Below, piece after piece: positions 15,075 to 23,033 of a DNA stretch of 25,452 nt; the stretch's first letter is position 1, and every line of letters starts with the position of its first letter. The stretch spans positions 1 through 25,452 of the forward strand of contig CAYPXN010000020.1 in NCBI GenBank assembly GCA_964414715.1. Direction: 5' to 3'. The stretch is from CAYPXN01 sp964414715. Lineage in GTDB: Bacteria; UBA10199; JADFYH01. A model generated the notes under the pieces. The model was given only the letters and a program-made list of their open reading frames with translations, did not search any database and was not told the DNA's origin. The position numbers were made by a program, and so were the translations under genes.

Positions 15075-15968
15075 ATGAAATCAAGTATTTCGCAAACCTT
15101 CAAAATCACTTACATCCTCTTATGTCTGTTGGGGTGCCCGCTCAGTCTTTATGCCCAAAGTTTACCTGCACCCCTCCTCAGCCCGGCTCCTCCGATGGGA
15201 AACAATGCATCCCCCTCTACACCTCCTGCTCTCCAAAACTATGATGACTTCGGCTACTATAAAAAATACGCAAATAAACCAAAGTCTTGCCAGAATGATG
15301 TCAAAGGAGGTTTTGAAGCTTACGACAAACAGGATTGCGAAAAATCCATCGCTTTTTTGAAAGATGCCATTAAAGGGGGTTGTGGACATCCTTTAGTTTA
15401 TTTCAAACTGGGAGCCTGCTCCGAATTTATGGGCAGCAACTACTCTGCTGCACAGTACTACAAAGAAGCGGAAGAAGGACTCAAAATTCTTCCTGCTCCC
15501 CATCGTTATCAAAAGGATTTTTACGAAGCCTACGGACGTGCCTTGCTCTTAAATAAAAAAGCAGATGACGCCATCATTTATCTCAACAAAGCAGCGGACT
15601 TGGGTACCCCCTCCTTCACCCTCTTTTTTCTTTTGGGAGAACTGTATAACCTGAAAAAACAACCCGAGATTGCAGTCCAATTCTATCAAAAAGCCATCAC
15701 CCAACCTCTCGACGGCGCCACAGCTTCACAACTGGCAAAAGTTTACGGAAGTATTGGAAAAACATTTCTGGAAGTCAAAGACTGGACAAACGCCATTACC
15801 TATTTGGATCTCGCGCTGAAAAGCGCTCCCAATGATCCTGAACTTCAACAAGCACGCTACAAAGCACAGGAATTAAAAAGACAAAATGAATTATTCCAAA
15901 TGATGCAAGGCATGACGGGAGGTGGAAACAACCTGCCCCCCTTTCAACCCCAAATGCCCAAACCTTAG
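15075..15968 (+). CDS. Exported tetratricopeptide-repeat protein
   Basis: A 297-residue protein with AAGGA seven bases before the chosen ATG; the frame is open upstream to 14898, but that extension lacks a ribosome binding site and would bury the signal peptide. Residues 1-27 are a signal peptide ending LYA-QS. An LLGC at 18-21 could instead be a lipobox, but hydrophobic residues continue past it, so ordinary export is favoured. A Pro-rich linker (29-55) follows, then about five TPR-like helix pairs (~70-270), clearest in DDAIIYLNKAADLG, PEIAVQFYQKAI and TNAITYLDLALKSAPNDPE. The tail is Gly/Pro/Gln-rich. It is probably a periplasmic or membrane-attached protein-interaction scaffold; partner unknown. 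It is divergent from rpsB and convergent with the beta-helix gene. Confidence 0.85.
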   Translation: MKSSISQTFKITYILLCLLGCPLSLYAQSLPAPLLSPAPPMGNNASPSTPPALQNYDDFGYYKKYANKPKSCQNDVKGGFEAYDKQDCEKSIAFLKDAIKGGCGHPLVYFKLGACSEFMGSNYSAAQYYKEAEEGLKILPAPHRYQKDFYEAYGRALLLNKKADDAIIYLNKAADLGTPSFTLFFLLGELYNLKKQPEIAVQFYQKAITQPLDGATASQLAKVYGSIGKTFLEVKDWTNAITYLDLALKSAPNDPELQQARYKAQELKRQNELFQMMQGMTGGGNNLPPFQPQMPKP

Positions 15969-16045
15969 TCTCTTGTCCAGTTTATACCTACAAAAACTCG
16001 CACCCGAAGGGTACGGATAATTGGATTGTTTTTGTTGGCATGAAA

Positions 16046-16063
16046 CTCGGGAAAGCTCCCGAG
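16046..16063. terminator. Possible terminator between the TPR and beta-helix genes
   Basis: CTCGGGA (16046-16052) and TCCCGAG (16057-16063) form a perfect 7-bp stem with a 4-base loop in the 108-base gap between two converging genes. The flanking T runs are short (TTTC on the minus side), so it would be a modest terminator. Location supports the role. Confidence 0.45.
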
Positions 16064-16076
16064 AATTTCATCTGGG

Positions 16077-17507
16077 TTAAGGTTGAGGATTATTACCCTG
16101 GTAGGTATTATCAGCCTGAACTCCTCCGGGGCCAAAACCATAGGCACCACCTTTATTCCCATTCACATTGTTATTGGTAAAGGTGTTCATTTTTGCAGAG
16201 TCTTCAATATAAATTCCTGCCATCGCATTGTCGTGGATCTGATTGTCTTTATAGTAACCCTTATTGGAATGTCCGATACGAAGGCCATAGACCATGTTTC
16301 CTATCACCTGATTAGTCAAAGCCTGAAAAGAATCTGAATCTCTTACCCACAAACCAGAGCCTTGGCCTGATTTCATTTGGCTGCCGACCAATACATTATT
16401 AGATCCGCCACTGATATAGACGAGTGCTTCAGGCAAAAAATAATCATAAGGAGCTTCTGAATAAAAGTTACAATCTTTAATAGTGGAATCCTGACAGCTT
16501 TCAAATTTCACTCCACGATCCGAATGTGTATAGGTATTCATTCCTTCCAGTAAAACACCTTGGGATCCCACAATGCGAATCGGCCAATTTCCTTTATCTG
16601 CCGTCACTACCATATCCGTTAACTGAACATCTTTTGAATTTGTGACACGCAAAATACCGGGAAGATTAGGCACAGCTCGTTCCTGATAGTACTGCAAATT
16701 AAATCCCGAAACCTGCACCCCGCTGGAATTTTCAATGCGAATAGCCGGATTGTAAGTAACACCCGAAGGATCAGCACGGCCATCCAGAATAACTCCGTCT
16801 CCTTGCAAATTGACATCATGAGAACCTGTTACAAACAAAGTAAAACCATAATAGGTTCCCGGACAAATCGTGGTCGACTGCTTAATCATCACTTCACGCG
16901 GGTCTCCCTGCAAAGGAAACATGTTCGGATTAGAATCGTCACAATCCAAACCTGAAGGAACACCGTCTCCGTCTTGATCCACTCCGTTTTCACCACCATC
17001 TTCGCTACCAGCATCTGAATTTGAATATCCCGCATCCCGTTTCGTTCTAAAATCAAAGTTTCCACCTGTTCCTGCTTCACAACCTGCAAGAAGCGCAGGT
17101 AAAACGAGAGCTGCCTTTTTATAGCGGACAGCATTGCCAAACAAGGCGGCGGAAGCATCTAAAATCTGGTCTGCCTTCGTCAAAAACTTTGCAGACTGCA
17201 ACACATAAGAAGCTCCACCCAACATGAAAAGATTGGAAGTTTTTGTCATTTCTTTTTGCAGATAAGCATCCACCTGATCGATGTGCGCCTGGACAGGATT
17301 TATCTTGTCGGCATAAAAGAAGCTTCGCCTTTCCAAAATCGATGCAGCACGTTGAGGGGAAGGAATATAAGGATGAGAGTTAAAATTCGGAACTCCCTGA
17401 ATCGCCAGACTTGGATTCTGAGATACCACCGAATAAAAATGAGGAAGATTGATTAAATAATACGGCTCTAACTGAGTTAGGCCGGGTTGTGCCCCCACAA
17501 CAGCCAT
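16077..17507 (-). CDS. Right-handed beta-helix protein with internal lipobox (copy 1)
   Basis: A 476-residue protein. The ATG 17505-17507 has AAGGAG six bases upstream; frame upstream to 17570 has none. Residues 1-125 are a region without known domain, shared with the paralogue at 21982-22929 (SILER at 56-60, a hydrophobic helix at ~92-108). Residues 128-143 form a lipoprotein signal: RYKK, hydrophobic core, LLAG then Cys143. An Asp/Ala/Gly linker (DAGYSNSDAGSEDGG) follows, then DQDGDGVPSGLDCDD, a calcium-binding-type motif of MopE-like myxobacterial proteins. From ~225 to the end are PbH1-like parallel beta-helix rungs (GVQVSGFNL, GVKFESCQDSTIKDCNFY, SGLWVRDSDSFQALTNQVIGN, YGLRIGHSNKGYYKDNQI). 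It is probably an envelope lipoprotein that binds or cleaves a polysaccharide; no catalytic residues can be named. It follows the large Ig-domain gene by 157 bases. Confidence 0.85.
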   Translation of the reverse strand: MAVVGAQPGLTQLEPYYLINLPHFYSVVSQNPSLAIQGVPNFNSHPYIPSPQRAASILERRSFFYADKINPVQAHIDQVDAYLQKEMTKTSNLFMLGGASYVLQSAKFLTKADQILDASAALFGNAVRYKKAALVLPALLAGCEAGTGGNFDFRTKRDAGYSNSDAGSEDGGENGVDQDGDGVPSGLDCDDSNPNMFPLQGDPREVMIKQSTTICPGTYYGFTLFVTGSHDVNLQGDGVILDGRADPSGVTYNPAIRIENSSGVQVSGFNLQYYQERAVPNLPGILRVTNSKDVQLTDMVVTADKGNWPIRIVGSQGVLLEGMNTYTHSDRGVKFESCQDSTIKDCNFYSEAPYDYFLPEALVYISGGSNNVLVGSQMKSGQGSGLWVRDSDSFQALTNQVIGNMVYGLRIGHSNKGYYKDNQIHDNAMAGIYIEDSAKMNTFTNNNVNGNKGGAYGFGPGGVQADNTYQGNNPQP

Positions 17508-17651
17508 AAAAAACTCCTTAAAAAATACTAAGGCAAAATCGCCTTCTGTCTTGATATTTTTAATGATCAAAACTGGCTTTTATTCGGCGCGTCAAAAATA
17601 AAGTTGCGTCATAAGTAACTAAAAGGTGGGTTACTTTCAAGACAAATTTAT

Positions 17652-17679
17652 AGGGGCAGGCATTTTAAGGGGCAGGCAT
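17652..17679. repeat. 12-bp direct repeat at the 3' end of the Ig-domain gene
   Basis: AGGGGCAGGCAT occurs at 17652-17663 and again at 17668-17679, 16 bases apart. The second copy is the last codons of the gene at 17665-20703 (Met-Pro-Ala-Pro); the first lies just after its stop. It looks like a small tandem duplication of the gene end. Confidence 0.7.
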
Positions 17680-20600
17680 GAGACGTCCCATAATGGCCAC
17701 CCACATACGTCCATTGGCCATAAAGCTGGGAACATTTTCCGGAGGACCTACCGGGTTCAATTTACTCATCATTGAAATCACAACACTGTATTGTCCTCCA
17801 TCCAGAGGTCTTGCTGGAAAACCCCTTAAATAATAAGGACTTGAAGGTCTCAAGAAACAACTGAATACCGGTTTTTTACTGGCATCCCAGGGCACCCATC
17901 CCGCAGGACATTGTTGGTCCACACTGGAAATCAGGTTTTTGACCAAATCATCTGGTACCGCAATATCCGAGCTGCTCAAACGGGGGTCTGGAACCAAAGG
18001 AAGGCTATCTGCTGTCAAACCATCGATATCGTGCGTAGTAATCGAGGCTCTCAACTCGGTATTCGTAATGAGGGTGGAAGGATAATCTGCCACAGGCGCT
18101 GCATGATAAGGATTTACCAAACGAAGCTTCACATCCGGGAAGAATAATTCGCCAGTTTCATCATTATAAATTCCATCCTGACCTGGTCGGGTGGCAAACA
18201 CATAGTAAAAGAAAGAACAGTGAGAATCCTGGAAGGGAGTTCTCAAATCCTGAGGTTCGGTACAATCCGGAATTCCGTCATGATTCAAATCCTCTCCCGC
18301 AGGTCCTCCGGGATAACCACTGAGTCGGGTACTGTATACTCTCAACACTTTTTTACGATCTTCCGGAGTTAAATTTAAAATCGCATCGACCAAATTAGGA
18401 TTATAGGGATCAATATTCAATTTCTGAACCATGGTTACATGGCGAATCCCCTCTTCTCCCGGCACTTCGGCAAAATTCAATTCCAAATCTCCCGGTCGGA
18501 AGGCATCAAATTTTCCGGACCTGAAATCCTCGGAATCAATGGGTCCGCTTTTCAGCAAATTGGTATCAAAGTAGGAACTGATAAAATCAACCTTCATGTT
18601 CACGTGTCCCGTAAGAATCTTGTGATTCACCGATCCAATCAGATTGAATCCGATATTATTTTCCACTCCCCCGTTTGGAGTAAATTTTATTTTCAAACGT
18701 GTGGAAACATCTCCTTCTGTCATTCCCGGTTTTTTCGTAAACTTTACCGTAAATTCTGCCTTACCCGGAGAAGAACCTCCACTGGGCATTCCGGGGACCT
18801 GCGTAGGAGGTGCAGGGTTTTGCAGGATTTCAAACTGACTTCCATCTTCCAAACTGATTTGAACATTGTTCAAAGGCTGATCAAGATAGTTCAGCAGGAA
18901 TATTTTCTGCGTTTTGCTGCTATCATTGTTATTATCAATGTTGATCCGGATGTTTCCGTCCGCGTTCACCTGAACCGTTGAACCTTCTTTTTGCAATCTC
19001 AAAACATTCGACTGATCCGGACTCACTCCCCCGCTCAAATTCAGTTTAAAATCCTCTTTTCCCTGGCTTTTATCATAACGGGGATCATTCGAGGCAATCG
19101 TTACAAAACCCGTATCCGGAGTCGGCTTGTTATTCACCGCATTCACAATAGAACTGGCATTCACCGGATAATAGAGAACATTAAAATTTACTTTCCCTTT
19201 CGAGTCCGGCAACTGACAGTCATCCTGAATATAGGTATGTCCATTCTGCTGGATGCTTTTACATTGAGCCGTTCCTTGCTGACTTTGGTTGATTCTCAAA
19301 AATTCAGTCGGATATCCGGCACAAAAAGGATCATGGGCTTGAAAAACACTGTCCTGTCCCTGGTTGATTTTAGAAATATGCAGGGGACGAATTCCCCAAT
19401 TCTGAATCGATACCGGACGCGACACTGAATAAGTCTTTTTTCCGGGAGCAGGTTTGCAATCCAGTTTTGCATTGGCACCACTTCCGGTAATTTGGGCAGG
19501 AACAAAATTAAAATCCACGCTGTTCGTCGCCGTGTTTTCCGTTCCGGTAATCACGAGCTCCGGTGCTGCACGCTTCAATTCACCTCCCAATTTCAGGGCG
19601 CTCGAACCAAAACTGATACTGGTACTCACCTCTTTGGATACGGGAACATTTTGTTCTGAATAATTACTTTGGGCTTTTGCAGAAAATTCTACCTGAAAAT
19701 CCTTGGAAGCTCCCGCCGCAATCGTCACAGAACCTTGGGGAGTAATCTTGAAATTTTCCGTATTTTGGATATTGGCTTCAACACTTGTATCTGTTGTGTT
19801 TTTTACACGCAGCTTTTTGGTGGAAAAGAAATGAGTATCTCCCGCGCTGACCACGTCCACTCCCACCTGAGGAACATAAACCCGGTCAAAGCCCAGGGTG
19901 TTGTTACTCACATCTCTTTCAATTTCCCCGTTTGGAGTACTCGCCACTTCCTTGAAACTCACTCCGCTGGAAAAAGATCCGGAGCAATTGCCGGAAGAAG
20001 GAAGATCTGAAATGCTTCCTTCAAAACTGACTACCAAAGAAGCACCCTGCAAATCACTGCTCGGAAAAGAACTGGGAATGGCAAGCCCGCCCACCAGAGT
20101 CAGTTTTTTACTGGAAGCATCGAGCTTGGAACCCGTCACCTGAATCGCTCCAAAACTACCACTTTGATTCACCGATCCCGTACCCAGAGTAAGGGGAGGC
20201 ATTTCAATCGGAGCCAATCCCATCGGATTCAAGGTGGAAGGATCCAGCAAGGTGACGATAAATACCAAATTGTTGATTTCAATTTCACCGGACGAGGCAT
20301 CGTAAGATCCCTGGGCAGAAGTCCCATCTTTCTGCTGAATGCGCATCGCTGCAGGAGCACCCGCAATCACCAGATCAATGGTGGGAAATTCCTGGGCAAA
20401 CAAGGCTACCTGTGAACCACTGAAACGGAGAGGAATTGGATTCACTTTTCGGGGATCACTCTTGATTTCACCCAAACCGGGTCCTCCCTTAGTTTGCAAA
20501 ACCAGCTGAGAATCAAAGGGAATGGCGCAACCGCTCAAGTTTGAATTTGTCTGGGGATTTTCAAGTGTTCCGGAAGGATTGGAATTGGAAGGACTGGAAA

Positions 20601-20703
20601 CAATATAAGGAAGATCCTGACCTGCGCAAGCGCTGAAGGTCAGAAAGAATACACAAGCGCAAAATATCTTACGCCTTATTATCGTGTACACCCTGTGCCC
20701 CAT
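17665..20703 (-). CDS. Large putative lipoprotein with Ig-like (ASH-type) domains (copy 1)
   Basis: A 1012-residue envelope protein; AAGGGAGA precedes the ATG by about seven bases. The N-terminus has RRK, a hydrophobic core and TFSAC with Cys26 as probable lipid-attachment site (Phe at -3 is unusual). Then a Ser/Asn/Pro linker, a beta-rich region (~58-250), and two to three Ig-like domains of the ASPM/SPD-2/Hydin type (~255-385 with SVTIAAGASKDFQVEFSA; ~390-560 with IQNWGIRPLHISKI and GFVTIASNDP; ~565-690). The C-terminal ~320 residues have no known domain but are conserved in the paralogue at 23034: HVNMKVDFISSYF, CSFFYYV, GIYNDETGEL, NPYHAAPVADY and a final MWVAIMGRL. DLNHDGIPDC resembles a calcium loop. 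Probably a surface adhesion or scaffold lipoprotein. The beta-helix gene follows in the same orientation. Confidence 0.85.
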   Translation of the reverse strand: MGHRVYTIIRRKIFCACVFFLTFSACAGQDLPYIVSSPSNSNPSGTLENPQTNSNLSGCAIPFDSQLVLQTKGGPGLGEIKSDPRKVNPIPLRFSGSQVALFAQEFPTIDLVIAGAPAAMRIQQKDGTSAQGSYDASSGEIEINNLVFIVTLLDPSTLNPMGLAPIEMPPLTLGTGSVNQSGSFGAIQVTGSKLDASSKKLTLVGGLAIPSSFPSSDLQGASLVVSFEGSISDLPSSGNCSGSFSSGVSFKEVASTPNGEIERDVSNNTLGFDRVYVPQVGVDVVSAGDTHFFSTKKLRVKNTTDTSVEANIQNTENFKITPQGSVTIAAGASKDFQVEFSAKAQSNYSEQNVPVSKEVSTSISFGSSALKLGGELKRAAPELVITGTENTATNSVDFNFVPAQITGSGANAKLDCKPAPGKKTYSVSRPVSIQNWGIRPLHISKINQGQDSVFQAHDPFCAGYPTEFLRINQSQQGTAQCKSIQQNGHTYIQDDCQLPDSKGKVNFNVLYYPVNASSIVNAVNNKPTPDTGFVTIASNDPRYDKSQGKEDFKLNLSGGVSPDQSNVLRLQKEGSTVQVNADGNIRINIDNNNDSSKTQKIFLLNYLDQPLNNVQISLEDGSQFEILQNPAPPTQVPGMPSGGSSPGKAEFTVKFTKKPGMTEGDVSTRLKIKFTPNGGVENNIGFNLIGSVNHKILTGHVNMKVDFISSYFDTNLLKSGPIDSEDFRSGKFDAFRPGDLELNFAEVPGEEGIRHVTMVQKLNIDPYNPNLVDAILNLTPEDRKKVLRVYSTRLSGYPGGPAGEDLNHDGIPDCTEPQDLRTPFQDSHCSFFYYVFATRPGQDGIYNDETGELFFPDVKLRLVNPYHAAPVADYPSTLITNTELRASITTHDIDGLTADSLPLVPDPRLSSSDIAVPDDLVKNLISSVDQQCPAGWVPWDASKKPVFSCFLRPSSPYYLRGFPARPLDGGQYSVVISMMSKLNPVGPPENVPSFMANGRMWVAIMGRLMPAP

Positions 20704-20760
20704 GTCTCACTCTCCCTTAATGCATCTCAACCCTCAATAAGATTTATCGGCAAAAAAGAA

Positions 20761-20789
20761 AATATGTTGTGAAATAAGACATGTTGCAA
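20761..20789 (-). promoter_or_regulatory. Candidate promoter for the large Ig-domain gene (copy 1)
   Basis: On the minus strand TTGCAA (20784-20789) and CATATT (20761-20766) are 17 bases apart, each matching consensus at 4 of 6. They lie 58 bases before the ATG at 20703, in the gap that also holds the transposase remnant. Weak evidence. Confidence 0.3.
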
Positions 20790-20813
20790 CGCGTCTTGAA
20801 AATGTAAGAGTTG

Positions 20814-21006
20814 TTAAAGAATGTTCAAAATGAAGATTACATGCTGCGCCCCTACAGCATTGCCAATCCAAATAATCCCATGCACATGATTCGGCATCAT
20901 TACATATTCGTCCAATAATACACTCTCCTCCTTTCACACACACCGTTACAAAATACATTCCCGAATTCGTATAATCATAATATCGCAAGCGAATGCTTTT
21001 TCTGTA
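20814..21006 (-). pseudogene. Remnant of a REP-associated tyrosine transposase (Y1/IS200-like)
   Basis: The minus strand encodes RKSIRLRYYDYTNSGMYFVT followed by VCVKGGECIIG, the characteristic N-terminus of REP-associated tyrosine transposases. In the +1 frame it continues DEYVMMPNHVHGIIWIG, the metal-binding HUH motif region of the Y1 family, ending at a TAA (20814-20816). About 50 residues that normally separate these two parts are missing and the frame is shifted, and everything after the HUH motif, including the catalytic Tyr helix, is absent. It is therefore a dead fragment left by internal deletion. It lies in the 441-base gap between the two paralogous surface-protein loci, with nothing else there except a terminator and a weak promoter. 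Confidence 0.8.
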
Positions 21007-21087
21007 ACCCTGCCAGACCTGTATGCAAATAAAATTTGTTCTAAAATAAAAAGTATCCAGACTCTGAAAAAAATTCCGTTTTTTGGA

Positions 21088-21119
21088 AAAACAAAAAAGC
21101 CCCCAAGGATGGGGGCTTT
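21088..21119 (-). terminator. Strong intrinsic terminator of the copy-2 locus
   Basis: AAAGCCCCCA (21096-21105) and TGGGGGCTTT (21110-21119) form a perfect 10-bp stem with a 4-base loop. On the minus strand the stem runs into TTTTTTGTTTTT. It lies about 25 bases after the stop of the beta-helix frame at 21145, closing the copy-2 transcript. Confidence 0.92.
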
Positions 21120-21144
21120 GAAAAATTTCTACTAAAGCAAAGAA

Positions 21145-21981
21145 TTAATATTTATTATTATTCATTGGAATTAAAAAATTAGAGACATCATTACTACACG
21201 AGTTATTAGCATCTAAACTGTATGAGATCGTATTTCCTGTTGTGTCATTACCATGAAAAGAATCTGCGGGGCTCTGACAATAGAAAAAATTAACTCCAAT
21301 TACATTGCTCTTCATATTATTATTGTTGAAGCTATTGTTCCATGATTTCACAAGACTTATACCAGCATGGTTAGCACCTATTAATGTATTTCCTTCAATT
21401 ATATTGTTATAGGCTCCAAAAAATTGGTTACCCGCCAAAAAAACAAAGCCAATTAACAGATTATCTTGGAAAATACTTACTACGTTTGAACTAATCGTAT
21501 TAAAGGAACCAGAAGAAATAACTATTCCAGAACCCTGATTATCTTGAACTGGGGGTTTAGCATGAATTTCACAATTCTGAATAAAATTATTATCAGAAGT
21601 TTTATTAGTAACCAGGTTTCCCTCTAGCGAAATACCTAAGCCTTCCACATCAAACATTTTTATTCCACTCAACAGATTATCATCAGAATTATCGAGCCTG
21701 GCACCCACATCGGGATTTAGCATTAAAATATCTTTAAAAGTATTTCCATTATTGTTCAAAACATAGATTACCCCATTACCACCTCGATAATTTTGTATTA
21801 TAAATCCAGTGTAGTTGGATGGCTTGGCATTATCAGTTTGCCTAATCGCACTAATATCCATCATATTCCCTTCTAAAACCACATTTTCTCCATGAATAGT
21901 TGCATTATCACCAATGATTGTGACCGAATGATAAGTTCCGGGGCAAATTGTATATTCACCATTTTTACGATTATTATCCGT
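21145..21981 (-). pseudogene. 3' half of the beta-helix gene (copy 2), after an in-frame TAG
   Basis: This frame continues the gene at 21982-22929 directly after its TAG, with no shift. The first codons give TDNNRKNGEYTICPGTYHSV, matching STTICPGTYYGFTLFV in the intact copy 1 at the same point of the fold. Parallel beta-helix rungs then run to the end (LSGIKMFDVEGLGISLEGNLV, NNFIQNCEIHAK, SGIVISSGSFNTISSNVVSIF, NIIEGNTLIGANHAGISLV, NNMKSNVIGVNFFYC). The piece is Asn-rich and more AT-rich than copy 1. A GTG at 21880-21882 could start a 245-residue product, but there is no ribosome binding site and it would lack the signal. It may be a pseudogene half, a sequence error or readthrough. Confidence 0.8.
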
Positions 21982-22929
21982 CTAAAAATTGGGATCGTCA
22001 TGAAGTCGAAATTTCTTAGGGTCGTATGGAGCACAATCTTTATCATCCGTCCAACCATCGCCATCAGTATCTGGAATTACATTAGCAACGGTAATCTGCA
22101 CATCTTTATAAGCACTCGCTCCCTGAGCATCTTCAACTTTAAATCTTAAAGAATAACTCCCTGCTTGTTGATAATCAGGTTTCCAATGGAATACAGCATA
22201 AGAACCAGTTTGATCATTATATGTATCTATTGTTGAACCTGTTGGAAAATTTCCCAAAGTTTCCATTCCATAGGTAAGCACATCATTAATATCTTCGTCA
22301 TGACCACGTAAAATAATATTAATATTTTCGCCTTCTTTTCCAACTATCGAAGTCACCGGTTGATTTGAAATTTCATCCATCACCTCAAGAATGGGAGGAT
22401 GATTTATAGAAGCATCACTTCCACCATCCACACTTCCTCCATCCATCGTTCCAGCATCCGGTGTTCCTGCATCCGGTTTATTTCCCGAACGAATATAACC
22501 ATAATCCTGACTATCACACCCCGCTAAAGTAAGAGTGGCAAGGGTTCCCGCGGCCAGGCGAGTTCTGGCAGACATATTCGCAAAACCAGCAAAGATTCCC
22601 TCGGCCATGCTCGCACCTAACTTGGCATTTCTTAACAGAGCACCCGCTCCCATAAACAACATGAGAGCAGATCCATCCTTTGCACTCTCTGAAAATGCCT
22701 GACCCATCGCATCTATTTTCAATTGAGCTTCTGAGAGATGGGTGTGCGCAAAATTTCTCTCCAAGATGGAGCGTGGAGCTTGATAACGAGGCAAAGAAGA
22801 AAAATCCCGAGAAACAACGGGTGTTTTTTCTGTAAGCCCTTCTGCGCTTGTTTGAATTGTTGGATTTGAATAAGAAGAAAACAAGTGGAAGGCGGATAAA
22901 TCCGCCCCCACTGCGTGTGCCCTAACCAT
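21982..22929 (-). CDS. Internal-lipobox protein, 5' part of beta-helix gene (copy 2)
   Basis: The ATG 22927-22929 has GGAGG five bases upstream; the 315-residue product ends at TAG 21982-21984. Residues 1-125 match the N-terminal region of copy 1 (PRSILERN near 52-59, a hydrophobic stretch ~88-105). Residues ~121-138 are a lipoprotein signal: SARTR, LAAGTLATLT, LAG then Cys138. A linker with repeated DAG/DGG (DAGTPDAGTMDGGSVDGG) follows. Then comes a domain absent from copy 1 (~175-285): a cadherin/He-PIG-like Ig fold (NHPPILEVMDEI, AVFHWKPDYQQAGSYSLRFKV, DVQITVANV). Finally DTDGDGWTDDKDC, the calcium-type motif that in copy 1 leads into the beta-helix. Residues 7-15 are encoded by a palindromic repeat. 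It follows the large Ig-domain gene by 104 bases in which I see only the ribosome binding site. Confidence 0.8.
   Translation of the reverse strand: MVRAHAVGADLSAFHLFSSYSNPTIQTSAEGLTEKTPVVSRDFSSLPRYQAPRSILERNFAHTHLSEAQLKIDAMGQAFSESAKDGSALMLFMGAGALLRNAKLGASMAEGIFAGFANMSARTRLAAGTLATLTLAGCDSQDYGYIRSGNKPDAGTPDAGTMDGGSVDGGSDASINHPPILEVMDEISNQPVTSIVGKEGENINIILRGHDEDINDVLTYGMETLGNFPTGSTIDTYNDQTGSYAVFHWKPDYQQAGSYSLRFKVEDAQGASAYKDVQITVANVIPDTDGDGWTDDKDCAPYDPKKFRLHDDPNF
22885..22911 (-). repeat. REP-like palindrome inside a coding sequence
   Basis: On the minus strand GTGG, then GGGCGGAT-TT-ATCCGCC, closing with CCAC. It is a near-perfect palindrome headed by a GTRG-type tetranucleotide, as in REP elements moved by REP-associated tyrosine transposases. 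It encodes residues 7-15 (VGADLSAFH) of the copy-2 internal-lipobox protein. Confidence 0.65.
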
Positions 22930-23033
22930 ACTTACCTCCGAAAACAAAAAAGGTTACTGTTTACTGCCCTCTTCCCGTCCCTTGAAAACGGAAACCAAAA
23001 TCACACACACTTCCTTGAAAAGTGTTTATAGTT

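Noticed and set aside
17530..17545. AAGGC/GCCTT hairpin followed by T's between the Ig-domain and beta-helix genes as a terminator
   Set aside because: The stem is only 5 bp; it is too weak to claim and would sit directly before the ribosome binding site of the next gene.
8845..22929. Reassigned or recoded stop codons (TAA in dxr, TAG in beta-helix copy 2, including pyrrolysine at TAG)
   Set aside because: The two breaks use different stop codons, and normal genes in the window end with both (leuA TAA, uppS TAG). No recoding structure was recognised, so mutation or sequence error is simpler.
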